From assembly GCF_008195825.1 (NCBI RefSeq), contig NZ_CP043329.1:3100001-3164000 (forward strand): a DNA stretch of 64,000 bases. The letters run 5' to 3'. The notes beneath the pieces were generated by a model. It did not search any database. It was not told where the DNA came from and worked only from the letters and a program-made list of their open reading frames with translations. This document shows positions 47,601-55,330 of this stretch, one piece after another. The stretch is from Pedobacter aquae (GTDB lineage Bacteria; Bacteroidota; Bacteroidia; Sphingobacteriales; Sphingobacteriaceae). The translations under genes were made by a program, and so were the position numbers. Each line of letters opens with the position of its first letter. The stretch's first letter is position 1.

Positions 47601-48443
47601 ACAGAGGAGGTATGGAGTTTCGATAATCCAAAATGGCTTTCCATTATTCAAAAGATTAATACAAACGGCGCTCCGTTAAGTGAATGGGATATAACAATAA
47701 ACTTTGGGATAAAAACTGGCTACAACGAAGCATTTATTATTGATGAAGCAAAGAAAAACGAACTAATTGAAGCTGACCCAAAGTCAGGAGAAATTATTAC
47801 CCCATTACTTAGAGGAAGAGACATTCAGAAATATGTTGCTGGTGATATTGTAAATTGGGTTATCGGGACTTTTCCAAGCAAGAAAATTGATATTGAAAAT
47901 TATACTGCAATAAAAGACTATTTATTATCATTTGGAAAAACGATACATCAAACAGGAGAGAAAGGTTCGCGAAAAAAAACATCTCATAAATGGTTTGAAA
48001 CACAAGATAATATTGCGTTTTGGCAAGATTTTGAAAAGCCTAAATTAGTCTGGAAACGAATTGGCTCAATCCTACGCTTTTGCTATGATGAAAGTGGAGC
48101 ATACTGCCTAGATAGCACTTGTATTGCAACTGGCTCAAAAGTGAAATTTTTAGCCGCAGTTTTAAATTCAAAAATATGTAACAAAGAACTTTTTAGACTT
48201 TCACCAAAAACAGGTACAGGTGATTTAATAATTAGTGTACAAGCATTAAATCCATTAAGAATTCCAATACCTAATGAAAAGCAAGACAAAGAAATTTGTG
48301 ATTTGCTTGATAAAATTATTGAAACAAAAAAACAAAACCCATCCGCCGACACTACCGATTTAGAAAACCAAATAGACCAATTGGTTTATCAGCTTTACGA
48401 GTTGACAGAGGATGAGATAAAAATTGTGGAGGGAAATGGATAA
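44643..48443 (+). CDS. Type IIG (Eco57I-like) restriction-modification protein
   Basis: Single-chain restriction enzyme and methyltransferase, 1266 residues. An N-terminal PD-(D/E)xK-type nuclease is visible (D75, then E93-A-K95 in GVIIEAKKP). Then a helical linker, the N6-adenine methylase with SAM motif DPAVGSGHF (about 546-554) and catalytic NPPY (846-849), and a C-terminal target-recognition region similar to TaqI (residues about 1000-1250). Residues 660-670 (DIAHGLNRGLW) are encoded by an inserted palindrome shared with the downstream transposase region. No separate restriction or specificity gene is nearby, as expected for type IIG. It is flanked by mobile sequence. Confidence 0.92.
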   Translation: MNLKELKPRKALNKAFLKVKPNRTEIEGFKTNLITLLDRTNDTESEEFHKNLISDFFKKTYYDPNHFINTKGRNDLVIHNGPNANTTVGVIIEAKKPTNKVEMISTKKLNAKAFQELVLYYLRERITHKNLEIKHLVATNINEWFIFDEHLFERLFAQNKLFVKQFENFEASKKSTDVFYKEIAEPFIESITSEIEFTYFNIQDYQKPLRNNDKADDNALIALFKLLSPEHLLKLPFTNDSNSLDKRFYSELLHIIGLTETKEGSKKLIERNKEGERNTGTILEDAIIQLDSLDKLSRLEKPNQFGNTQQERLFNVALELSITWINRILFLKLLEAQLITYNKGDKSFSFLSLEKIKNYDDLNSLFFQVLARKYDQRNEDVKKEFEKIPYLNSSLFEPTDIEQITLFISNLKDDKTIPIFSQTVLKDQQGKKRIGNIATLQYLFEFLDAYEFGAEGSEEIQEDNKTLINASVLGLIFEKINGYKDGSFFTPGFITMYMCRETIRKAVVQKFNDTKQWNCTTLEELYDKIEDRKEANEIVDSIKICDPAVGSGHFLVSALNEMIAVKNDLKILQDRDEKRLKEYQVEVVNDELIVTDEEGELFEYNPNNKESQRIQETLFHEKQSIIEKCLFGVDINPNSVKICRLRLWIELLKNAYYKTDIAHGLNRGLWELETLPNIDINIKCGNSLVSRFAIDADLKQALKKSKWNIDSYRIAVDTYRNAENKEQKREMEKLILEIKQNFSSEIRMNSPLKKRLDKLASELYHRFTGTFLFEPETPYGKANKNIEKKRKAEQQKIEKEIEEISSKIEEIKANKIFENAFEWRFEFPEVLNDDGDFVGFDVVIGNPPYIRQEEFSELKPYLKNRFEIFHSLADLLTYFVELSHNILRSNGTFQFIISGKFTRAGYGNLMRKFLSEKTEMTHFIDFGGKPIFDEATVDAAIIGFIKKQPSDEGKLVFKEVLKEDNVSLDFDNYIKINAAEFPAVALTEEVWSFDNPKWLSIIQKINTNGAPLSEWDITINFGIKTGYNEAFIIDEAKKNELIEADPKSGEIITPLLRGRDIQKYVAGDIVNWVIGTFPSKKIDIENYTAIKDYLLSFGKTIHQTGEKGSRKKTSHKWFETQDNIAFWQDFEKPKLVWKRIGSILRFCYDESGAYCLDSTCIATGSKVKFLAAVLNSKICNKELFRLSPKTGTGDLIISVQALNPLRIPIPNEKQDKEICDLLDKIIETKKQNPSADTTDLENQIDQLVYQLYELTEDEIKIVEGNG
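46622..46651. repeat. REP-like palindrome inside the restriction gene
   Basis: A 30-base near-perfect palindrome with half-site CATAGCCCATGGTTT, the same element as at 48471, 49100 and 49523. It encodes residues IAHGLNRGLW in frame between NAYYKTD and ELETLPNID, two blocks that are well conserved in this enzyme family. Thirty bases is a multiple of three, so the insertion keeps the frame. Confidence 0.85.
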
Positions 48444-48470
48444 ATCCATTAATTAAACATAAATACCTAT

Positions 48471-48500
48471 CATAGCCTACGGTTTAAACCATGGGCTATA
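48471..48500. repeat. REP-like palindrome, copy left of the RAYT gene
   Basis: Half-sites CATAGCCTACGGTTT and AAACCATGGGCTATA, nearly complementary. Same family as 46622-46651. Confidence 0.85.
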
Positions 48501-48519
48501 AATTATGAGAACAATACAA

Positions 48520-48536
48520 TAACCGTTTCAACGGTT
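48520..48536. repeat. Second palindrome type, left of the RAYT gene
   Basis: AACCGTTTCAACGGTT, a short palindrome (AACCGTT/AACGGTT) about 29 bases before the transposase start, between the REP-like copy and the gene. It has a counterpart at 49062-49077. Confidence 0.6.
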
Positions 48537-48564
48537 TATTATAACAAGTATAAAAGAATTGAAT

Positions 48565-48999
48565 ATGCCGCATTCTTTCAATAAAATATGGATACACGCC
48601 ATTTGGTCTACCAAAAATAGATTACCATTAATTGAATTAACGGTAGAACAAAGAATATATTCATTTATCTCAGAGCAATTTCGTGAGCAAAGCTGCCCTG
48701 TAAGAGTCATTAATGGAATGCCGGACCATATCCATTGTTTATTTTTACTAAATCCACAAAAATCAATCGCAGATGTAATTAAACAGATAAAAGGAAGCAG
48801 CTCGCATTTTATTAATCAAAACAATCTAATTATTGAAAAATTTGCTTGGCAAACCGGTTATGCTGCATATTCCGTTTCAGAATCTGTTGTTGACAAAGTT
48901 TTACATTACATAAAAAACCAAAAACAACATCACAAAAAGAAAACTTTTGAGCAGGAATATGATGAGTTTTTGAAATTATATGGGCTTGATAATGATTGA
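48565..48999 (+). mobile_element. REP-associated tyrosine transposase (RAYT, IS200/IS605 TnpA-like)
   Basis: 144 residues from ATG at 48565 (TTG at 48559 would add two). Y1 transposase fold with the HuH motif PDHIHCLFLL and a probable catalytic tyrosine in WQTGYAAYSV, followed by IKNQKQHHKKKTFEQEYDEFL. RAYTs cut and join single-stranded DNA at REP hairpins and are usually kept as single-copy domesticated genes without IS ends. Here the gene is bracketed on both sides by two kinds of palindrome in mirror order. Confidence 0.88.
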
Positions 49000-49061
49000 A
49001 ACATCATTGAACCATTTTAGCCTAAGGTTTAAAACATAGATGTATATAGAACATCATAAAA

Positions 49062-49077
49062 AATGGTTAAAACCATT
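49062..49077. repeat. Second palindrome type, right of the RAYT gene
   Basis: AATGGTTAAAACCATT, counterpart in position and size of AACCGTTTCAACGGTT on the left side. A degenerate REP-like half (AGCCTAAGGTTTAAAAC, 49019 onward) precedes it. Confidence 0.55.
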
Positions 49078-49099
49078 AACGAAATATCATAGGACCATC

Positions 49100-49127
49100 A
49101 TAGCCCACGGTTTAAACCGTGGGCTAT
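49100..49127. repeat. REP-like palindrome, perfect copy right of the RAYT gene
   Basis: Perfect 28-base palindrome with half-site ATAGCCCACGGTTT. Best-conserved copy of the family. Confidence 0.88.
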
Positions 49128-49158
49128 ATTACACGGGCCAACCTAATTAGAATTGTAA

Positions 49159-49505
49159 ATGGCGATTGACACTTTACAAACATTGGAGATTATTGAAGTG
49201 ATGGAAAACTTCCTTACAAAAAAAGACCTCCTGAACATATCAGAAACCAATTAGATATTGGGTACAAAATTGAAGATCAAAGCATTATTGTTTTTGAAAT
49301 TAGACCTCAATGGAACAAACCCGAAATTATTCTTGAACATCCGTTTGCAAAGACAACATTTGTAAAAGCAAAAAATAACTGGAAAGTGTTTTGGATGAAG
49401 GCCGATTTGAAATGGCATAGTTATTCTCCTAACCCAACAGTAAAGTATTTACAAGATTTTACGAAACTTGTTGAGGAAGACAAACATCATTGTTTTTTTG
49501 GATAA
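49159..49505 (+). pseudogene. DUF3024 family protein, frameshifted
   Basis: From ATG at 49159 the frame reads MAIDTLQTLEIIEVMENFLTKK and then meets a stop. Adding one A to the A7 run at 49218-49224 restores the family sequence (RPPEHIRNQLDIGYKIEDQS, FEIRPQWN, FAKTTFVKAKNNWKVFWMKA, LPTVK-like NPTVKYLQDF, VEEDKHHCFFG) to about 115 residues, the usual DUF3024 length. Function unknown. It lies between two REP-like palindromes. Confidence 0.85.
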
Positions 49506-49522
49506 ATTCATAACAATGGCAT

Positions 49523-49560
49523 TATCATCATAGCCCAGGGTTTTAACTGGGCTATGATGA
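49523..49560. repeat. REP-like palindrome, distal copy
   Basis: ATCATCATAGCCCAG and CTGGGCTATGATGAT arms around GGTTTTAA. Same core as the other copies with longer outer arms; it follows the DUF3024 stop by 17 bases. Confidence 0.82.
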
Positions 49561-49570
49561 TAACCGTCTA

Positions 49571-49608
49571 AAAAACAAAGCCTCTCCAAAAAATATGAAG
49601 AGGCTTTG
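49571..49608 (-). terminator. Terminator after apaG
   Basis: On the minus strand CAAAGCCTCT and AGAGGCTTTG (49608-49599 and 49585-49576) form a perfect 10-base-pair hairpin followed by a T-run. Confidence 0.9.
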
Positions 49609-49629
49609 ATTATTTATTAACGATTAAAA

Positions 49630-50016
49630 TTAATTCAGTTTAAAAGGGGCAATCAATGCAAATTTTGGGATTAAAACGGTTAAAGCTTCATCATCTACCA
49701 ATCTACGCATTTCATAGCTGCCATGCATAGTGCCCATATCTGTTTGTAAATTACAACCAGAAACATATTCATGCATGCCTCCTGGCTCTATAATGGGCTG
49801 TTGCCCTACAACACCTTCTCCTTCTACCTCTCTTTTTGTGCCATTAGAATCAAAAATATTCCAATGTCTGCTCATGAGCTGTACGCTATAATGACTTAGA
49901 TTTTCTATCCTAATTTTATAAGCGAACATGAAATGCTCATTAGCCGGATTTGAGTATTCTGGCTGGTAGGTGGTTTCAACAGAAACTTTTACTCCGTCGG
50001 TTATTTGCGCTACCAT
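49630..50016 (-). CDS. apaG: ApaG family protein
   Basis: 128-residue beta-sandwich protein of the ApaG family (once linked to Co2+/Mg2+ efflux; biochemical role unsettled). Motifs: EHFMFAYKIRIENLS, VQLMSRHWNIFDSNG, the GEGVVGQQPIIEPGG block and YVSGCNLQT. It follows dusB on the same strand by about 48 bases. Confidence 0.93.
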   Translation of the reverse strand: MVAQITDGVKVSVETTYQPEYSNPANEHFMFAYKIRIENLSHYSVQLMSRHWNIFDSNGTKREVEGEGVVGQQPIIEPGGMHEYVSGCNLQTDMGTMHGSYEMRRLVDDEALTVLIPKFALIAPFKLN

Positions 50017-50064
50017 TTCTTTAATTTTTTAACAATTTAGAGATTATAAACATAAAATCAAAAA

Positions 50065-51057
50065 TCAGACCGCTACTGTATCAAATTTGTTTCTAATTTC
50101 ATATAGTACGTCTTCTATATCTTCTACGCGTTCTAAGCTTACCAGTTTCATTCTATATTCTTTAAAATTTGGTATGCCTTTAAAATAGTTAGCGTAGTGC
50201 CTTCTCATTTCAAAAATACCTGTTTTTGGCCCTTTCCATTCGATAGACTTTTTCAAATGCGTAGTACAAACATCCACCCTTTCATTAAGGGTTGGCCCAT
50301 CTAGGTAAGTACCTGTCTCAAAGAAATGTTTTATTTCTCTGAAAATCCACGGGTAACCAATGGCTGCTCTGCCAATCATAATTCCGTCTACCTCATATTC
50401 TAGGCGCCAATTGGCTGCTTTTTCAGGAGAATCAACATCGCCATTACCAAAAATAGGAATTTGTATTCTCGGGTTTCTTTTTATTTCTCTAATCAATGTC
50501 CAATCGGCAACGCCTTTATACATTTGAGAACGCGTACGACCATGTATGGTTAAAGCTTTAATACCCACATCTTGCAAGCGTTCTGCTACTTCATAAACGT
50601 TTTTGGTATTATCATCCCAACCTAAACGGGTTTTCACTGTAACAGGTAAATGCGTAGCCTTAACAACAGCGGCTGTCATGGCCACCATTTTATCTATATC
50701 TTGTAATAAACTTGCACCAGCCCCACGACAAGCCACATTTTTTACAGGACAACCGTAATTGATATCAATTAGGTCTGGTTTTGCTTGTGTAGCTATTTCT
50801 GTAGCTTCACGCATGTGCTCTATATCGCTACCAAAAATCTGTATCCCGATAGGGCGCTCATACTCAAAAACATCTAATTTTTGTCTGCTTTTGGCAGCAT
50901 CTCTTATCAAACCCTCCGAGGAAATAAACTCTGTATACATCATATCTGCTCCGTTTTGTTTACAAACAAAACGAAATGGTGGGTCGCTCACGTCTTCCAT
51001 CGGCGCAAGCAACAATGGAAAATCACCTAAATCTATATTTCCTATTTTAACAGACAT
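50065..51057 (-). CDS. dusB: tRNA-dihydrouridine synthase
   Basis: Flavoenzyme that reduces uridines in the tRNA D-loop. The 330 residues have the TIM-barrel start LLLAPMEDVSDPPFR, the active-site cysteine block INYGCPVKNVACRGAGASLL, VKTRLGW and IHGRTRSQMYKG, all typical of DusB. The length is normal. It and apaG are a likely pair. Confidence 0.94.
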   Translation of the reverse strand: MSVKIGNIDLGDFPLLLAPMEDVSDPPFRFVCKQNGADMMYTEFISSEGLIRDAAKSRQKLDVFEYERPIGIQIFGSDIEHMREATEIATQAKPDLIDINYGCPVKNVACRGAGASLLQDIDKMVAMTAAVVKATHLPVTVKTRLGWDDNTKNVYEVAERLQDVGIKALTIHGRTRSQMYKGVADWTLIREIKRNPRIQIPIFGNGDVDSPEKAANWRLEYEVDGIMIGRAAIGYPWIFREIKHFFETGTYLDGPTLNERVDVCTTHLKKSIEWKGPKTGIFEMRRHYANYFKGIPNFKEYRMKLVSLERVEDIEDVLYEIRNKFDTVAV

Positions 51058-51108
51058 TTAAAAATCAAATCATTAAATTGAACGCAAATTTACTAAATAT
51101 CCTTAATT

Positions 51109-52038
51109 ATGAGTGACATGCAAAAGTCAACACATCAACACCCAGCTCTACAATTAATTTATTTACTACTTTATGTTATTGCTGGTGGACTTGTATTTAG
51201 CGTTATTGGCATTATTATCTATAGCTTAACCGGTAACAATTGCTCTATACTTTTAACTGGTGATGAAAGCAATATGGATATCAATTTCATCAGAACGATA
51301 CAAATTTCTAGCTCTTTAGGCATTTTTATTGCCGGCCCATTAACTTTTGCTTTGGCAACCAAGCAACCTATAAAATCTTATTATCACTTTTATAATCCGC
51401 TTAAAACACCCCAATTACTCATTATTGTTACAGCCATTATGGTTTTAGGGTTACCCTTTCTTGAATTGATAAACGCCGCAAACCAAAAAATGGTTTTACC
51501 AGATTTTTTAAAAGGTTTAGAACAATGGATGCGAGAAAAAGAGCAACAAGCAGCCGTTTTAACTAAACAGCTTTTGGTGATGAAAAGCTTTAGCGATTAT
51601 TTATTTAACCTTTTGATGATAGCTGTAATACCCGCTATAGGCGAAGAACTTTTATTTAGAGGTTCTTTACAAAATATATTTTATAAATGGTTTTATAACC
51701 CACATGTTGCCATTTGGATAAGTGCAATTATTTTCAGTGCTATACATGTACAGTTTTTTGGCTTTTTCCCTAGGATGCTTTTGGGTGTACTTTTTGGATA
51801 CTTTTTATGGTGGGGTAAAAGCCTCTGGTTAGCTATTTGGGCTCATTTTCTTAATAATGGTTTAGCCGTTACCATGGCCTATGTGCTACAATTACAAGGT
51901 AAAAGTATTGATGAAATTGAGAGAACAGACACATTTCAAATATGGGGATATTTATTAAGTGCGATAATTACCTTAGTTTTGTTCATCAAGTTTTATCAAG
52001 ACAGTAAAAAGAACAATCAAATAGATATTTATGAATAG
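51109..52038 (+). CDS. CPBP family intramembrane glutamic endopeptidase
   Basis: 309 residues with about seven to eight membrane helices. Three CPBP motifs are present: EE in IGEELLFRGSLQN, a His in SAIHVQFFGFFPRMLLG, and a His in WAHFLNNGLAV. Related to Rce1-type proteases; substrate unknown. Its end overlaps the DUF2007 gene by eight bases. Confidence 0.88.
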   Translation: MSDMQKSTHQHPALQLIYLLLYVIAGGLVFSVIGIIIYSLTGNNCSILLTGDESNMDINFIRTIQISSSLGIFIAGPLTFALATKQPIKSYYHFYNPLKTPQLLIIVTAIMVLGLPFLELINAANQKMVLPDFLKGLEQWMREKEQQAAVLTKQLLVMKSFSDYLFNLLMIAVIPAIGEELLFRGSLQNIFYKWFYNPHVAIWISAIIFSAIHVQFFGFFPRMLLGVLFGYFLWWGKSLWLAIWAHFLNNGLAVTMAYVLQLQGKSIDEIERTDTFQIWGYLLSAIITLVLFIKFYQDSKKNNQIDIYE

Positions 52039-52234
52039 TACTTGGGTAAAAATTTATACTTCACATCAGTTTATGAAATCTGAAATAGTGAGGCAAGTAC
52101 TAGTTGATCATGAAATAGAAGCTGTTTTGATGAATAAACAAGACACCGCCTATAAATTTGGCGAGGTTGAGGTTTATATTCACCAATCTAACTTTGATAA
52201 AGCTTTAGAAATTATTATCCAAAACGACCTTTAA
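52031..52234 (+). CDS. DUF2007 domain protein
   Basis: 67-residue small protein with the DUF2007 (putative signal-transducing) pattern: KIYTSHQFMKSEIVRQVLVDHEIEAVLMNKQD then a strand-helix pair (VEVYIHQSNFDKALEII). Overlaps the CPBP gene and precedes cdsA by 21 bases, so it is translated from the same mRNA. Function unknown. Confidence 0.8.
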   Translation: MNSTWVKIYTSHQFMKSEIVRQVLVDHEIEAVLMNKQDTAYKFGEVEVYIHQSNFDKALEIIIQNDL

Positions 52235-52255
52235 TTTAAAAATTCCCTAAATATT

Positions 52256-53058
52256 ATGAAGACCAGAGCTATAACTGGAGTTATTTTTATCCTTATCATG
52301 CTATGCTCCATATTTTTAGGGCCTTATATTTTTACAGGATTTTATATTTTCCTAAGTTTAATTTGCTTGATGGAGTTCTTTTCCCTAGTTAAAACTACCG
52401 GAATAAGACCACACAGATCTATCGGATACATAGCTGCGCTTATTATTTTTGCTTCTGTTGCTGGCAGATATTTTATACAGTTTGAAACCAAATGGTTATT
52501 AATTAATATCCCCTTATTTTTTGGGATTTTTGTAAGAGAACTTTATAAAAAATCTAAAATCCCGTTTAGTAACATTGCTTATACTTTTTTGGGGCTGCTT
52601 TACACTATTGTACCTTTTATTTTTTCCACAGTATTGCCTTTATTTCTGGCTCTTATAATTATCAATTGGCTTTAGGTTTCTTTCTGATGCTTTGGGCTAA
52701 CGATACCGGAGCATATATTTTTGGTGTTAAGTTTGGTAAAAAACGTCTTTTTGAGAGGCATTCTCCAAAGAAATCTTGGGAAGGCTTTTTTGGCGGTGTT
52801 GCTACAAGTATAGCTGTGGCATGTATTCTGGCACAATACTTTACTACATATAATTTATTACACTGGGTAACCATGGCAACGCTTATTTCTTGCTTTGGTA
52901 CGATGGGAGATTTGGTAGAATCTATGTTTAAAAGAAGTATAGAAATTAAAGATTCTGGAAAAATATTACCCGGCCACGGCGGTTTGTTAGACCGCTTTGA
53001 CGGTTTACTACTTTCTGCCCCTGTTGTTTTCGTTTACATATATTTGATTACTTATTAG
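52256..53058 (+). pseudogene. cdsA: Phosphatidate cytidylyltransferase, split by a frameshift
   Basis: Makes CDP-diacylglycerol, the branch point to phosphatidylserine and cardiolipin. The N-terminal half reads MKTRAITGVIFILIM to about residue 125, and the C-terminal half (ALGFFLMLWANDTGAYIFG, FERHSPKKSWEGFFGG, the CDP-alcohol signature around SMFKRSIEIKDSGKILPGHGGLLDRFDG) is in another frame. One extra T in the short T-run at 52639-52641 would join them (PFISGSYNYQLALGF). The rejoined protein of about 267 residues is family length. CdsA is normally essential, which makes sequence error likely. psd follows by 24 bases. Confidence 0.88.
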
Positions 53059-53082
53059 TAGTTTTGATAAAAATTTAAAAAA

Positions 53083-53742
53083 ATGACCATCCACAAAGAA
53101 GGATATACCTCTATTGCATTAACTGTACTATTTGTTTTTGTTACTAATGCCCTTATCAATTATTACCTACCACAAGTAACTTGGTTTGTTTGGCTATGGT
53201 ACTTAGTATCGCTATTCTTATTCATTACCGTTTTACAGTTCTTTAGAAATCCGGTGGTGAGTTTAACTCTAGGAGAAAACCAAATTATTTGCCCGGCAGA
53301 CGGTAAAGTTGTAGTGATAGAAGAAGCACAAGAGAACGAGTACTTTAAAGATAAAAGACTTCAGATATCTGTTTTTATGTCGCCCATTAATGTACATGTA
53401 AACAGAAACCCAATAAGCGGTATTGTAAAATTCTTTAAATACCACCCTGGAAAATATTTGGTTGCTTGGGATCCTAAATCTTCTACAGATAACGAACGCA
53501 CTACGGTTGTTGTTGAAAACAGTAATGGCGTACCTGTGTTATTTAGACAAATAGCTGGTGCTTTGGCTCGTAGAATTGTTTGGTATGTAAAAGAGGGCGA
53601 CCAAGTAGAGCAAGGCAAAGAGTTTGGTTTTATAAAATTTGGCTCTAGGGTTGATGTTTTTTTACCTGTAGGAACCCAAGTTAATGTAAACCTTGGAGAT
53701 AAGGTTAAAGGCGGTGTTACCGTTTTAGCTACGCTTTCTTAA
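53083..53742 (+). CDS. psd: Phosphatidylserine decarboxylase proenzyme
   Basis: Makes phosphatidylethanolamine. The 219-residue short form has an N-terminal membrane region, ICPADGKVVVIEE, MSPINVHVNRNPISG, ARRIVWYVKEGD and the self-cleavage site Gly-Ser in IKFGSRVDVFLP, where the pyruvoyl group forms. It follows cdsA in a phospholipid operon. Confidence 0.93.
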   Translation: MTIHKEGYTSIALTVLFVFVTNALINYYLPQVTWFVWLWYLVSLFLFITVLQFFRNPVVSLTLGENQIICPADGKVVVIEEAQENEYFKDKRLQISVFMSPINVHVNRNPISGIVKFFKYHPGKYLVAWDPKSSTDNERTTVVVENSNGVPVLFRQIAGALARRIVWYVKEGDQVEQGKEFGFIKFGSRVDVFLPVGTQVNVNLGDKVKGGVTVLATLS

Positions 53743-53779
53743 GAAAAATCTCTACAGGTTTTTTGTTTTAGATTTTGAT

Positions 53780-54181
53780 ATGACAGATAAACCTGTAATT
53801 TTTTTTGATGGTGTTTGCAACCTCTGTAATGGTTTTGTGCAGTTTATCATCAAGCATGATAAATATGCAAAATTTAGATTTGCTGCTTTACAGTCTGATT
53901 TTGCTAAACAAGAACTTTTAACAAAAGATATTTCTGTAAAAGAACTAAGCTCGGTAATATTGCTCACAGAAAAGGGTGTTTTTACCAAATCTACTGCTGC
54001 TTTAAAAATAGCATCGCAATTAAATGGCTTTTGGAAAGCTGCTTGTATCTTCATCATCATCCCTAAATTTATAAGAGATTTTGTTTACGATATTATTGCT
54101 AAAAACCGTTATAAATGGTTTGGAAAGGATGACCATTGTATGGTTCCTACACCGGAGTTAAAAGATAGGTTTTTAGCTTAA
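53780..54181 (+). CDS. DCC family thiol-disulfide oxidoreductase-like protein
   Basis: 133 residues with the DxxCxxC family start VIFFDGVCNLCNGFVQFI and the closing YDIIAKNRYKWFGKDDHCMVPTPE. The Cys-x-x-Cys suggests redox activity, unproven for the family. Overlaps the convergent anti-sigma-like gene by nine bases. Confidence 0.85.
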   Translation: MTDKPVIFFDGVCNLCNGFVQFIIKHDKYAKFRFAALQSDFAKQELLTKDISVKELSSVILLTEKGVFTKSTAALKIASQLNGFWKAACIFIIIPKFIRDFVYDIIAKNRYKWFGKDDHCMVPTPELKDRFLA

Positions 54182-54664
54182 TTTGGATTTTTTTCTGAGA
54201 AGATAATCGGCAGTTAAAAGCATCATGATGATATCAAAAAACAAGAAAGCTTGGATAGCCGTTCTAGAAAAGCCTTCGCCAATTTTAAAAGCATCATAGT
54301 TCAAACTAAAATCAAAATAACCGCTTGAGGCAGACCAATTGGTTTGAGCGATAGCTACAGCCATAATAAAGCCCAGTATCAATATAAAAGATGCCGCTAT
54401 ACCGTAAATTATTCTTTTATCAACTTGTGCTTTTAGTGATAGTGGTTGCGCTTGTAGTCTTATTTTATCCATCACCTGAAAGGTAAAACCCATAGAAGGC
54501 TCTTCCAAATCTGTTAGTTTAAGATTTTCATCAAAACTTAAAATTTCTTGATAAAGATTTTGAAAAGCAATATCTTCTTGTAGCAATCGCTCTATTTCTA
54601 AAGCCTCTTCCTGGCTACATAAACCATCTATATAATTCCAAATTTTTTCTTCTGCACTTTTCAT
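54173..54664 (-). CDS. Probable anti-sigma factor (membrane protein)
   Basis: 163 residues. An N-terminal cytoplasmic segment (KIWNYIDGLCSQEEALEIERLL) resembles anti-sigma domains, then a membrane helix (about 88-110) and a second one near the C-terminus (about 132-155). The start overlaps the ECF sigma gene stop by four bases, the usual sigma/anti-sigma pairing. No family-specific zinc motif, so the call rests on context and layout. Confidence 0.7.
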   Translation of the reverse strand: MKSAEEKIWNYIDGLCSQEEALEIERLLQEDIAFQNLYQEILSFDENLKLTDLEEPSMGFTFQVMDKIRLQAQPLSLKAQVDKRIIYGIAASFILILGFIMAVAIAQTNWSASSGYFDFSLNYDAFKIGEGFSRTAIQAFLFFDIIMMLLTADYLLRKKSKLS

Positions 54665-55239
54665 ATTAAGTCCTCCGCTTCGCTTTTTAAAAGTTGTTCT
54701 AGCTTAATTTTAAGTCGGCCTCTAGCCCTGTGTAACTTAACCTTGGCTGTGTTAGCTTCTATACCCATTATCTGAGCTATCTCTTCTAAAGATTGCTCGC
54801 CTTTATAAAATAAGGTAATGATACTGGTATCATCTGGCAACAAACTTTCTATAGCTAAATTTAAATAATAATCTCTTGATTTCCGCTCGGTATTTAAATC
54901 TGGTGTTGCCTCATGACTATCCAAAACGTTTTGATGGTTTTCATCATCAATAGAAAGAACATCAACCTGCTTTTTTCTTAAATAAGTCATGGCGGTAGTA
55001 TAAACTATACTATAAAGCCAAGTTGTAAACTTCCCTTTTCTTTCGTAACCAGCTAAATACTTAAACGCTTTCACAAAGCAATCTTGAGCTACTTCCTCAG
55101 CATCTTCTCTTCCCTTGGTAAATCTTAACGCCAAGGTAAAAACATAGCGTTGGTAGCGTTTAACCAAAAGCGCATAGGCTTGTTGGTCTCCGGCTAATAC
55201 CGCGTCTATAATAGCTATGTCTGTTAGTTCTTGTTGCAT
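54661..55239 (-). CDS. ECF-type RNA polymerase sigma factor
   Basis: 192 residues. Region 2 (RYQRYVFTLALRFTKGREDAEEVAQDCFVKAFKYL, shown in parts: FTLALRFTKGREDAEEV and DCFVKAF) and region 4 (SLEEIAQIMGIEANTAKVKLHRARGRL, helix-turn-helix) are clear. It is preceded by a promoter-like pair TGTAACCT-N16-GTCTTAGC that is repeated on the opposite strand, pointing to self-activation and control of the divergent gene. Very short 5' untranslated space. Confidence 0.92.
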   Translation of the reverse strand: MQQELTDIAIIDAVLAGDQQAYALLVKRYQRYVFTLALRFTKGREDAEEVAQDCFVKAFKYLAGYERKGKFTTWLYSIVYTTAMTYLRKKQVDVLSIDDENHQNVLDSHEATPDLNTERKSRDYYLNLAIESLLPDDTSIITLFYKGEQSLEEIAQIMGIEANTAKVKLHRARGRLKIKLEQLLKSEAEDLI

Positions 55240-55247
55240 GTGTTGAT

Positions 55248-55279
55248 GCTAAGACAAGCCTTGTAAGCTTTAGGTTACA
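55248..55279 (-). promoter_or_regulatory. Putative ECF promoter of the sigma operon
   Basis: TGTAACCT (55279-55272), 16 bases, GTCTTAGC (55255-55248) on the minus strand. Identical boxes and spacing occur on the plus strand at 55331-55362. The second box ends 8 bases before the sigma start codon, so transcription would begin almost at the start codon. Confidence 0.75.
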
Positions 55280-55330
55280 GGTAAATTAAAATATCTTTGA
55301 AAAATAAGCATCATAAAAATTTTAATTTGG

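Noticed and set aside
46622-49560. CRISPR-like array from recurring palindromes
   Set aside because: The copies are irregularly spaced, separated by genes, and have no uniform spacers; they fit REP-type elements.
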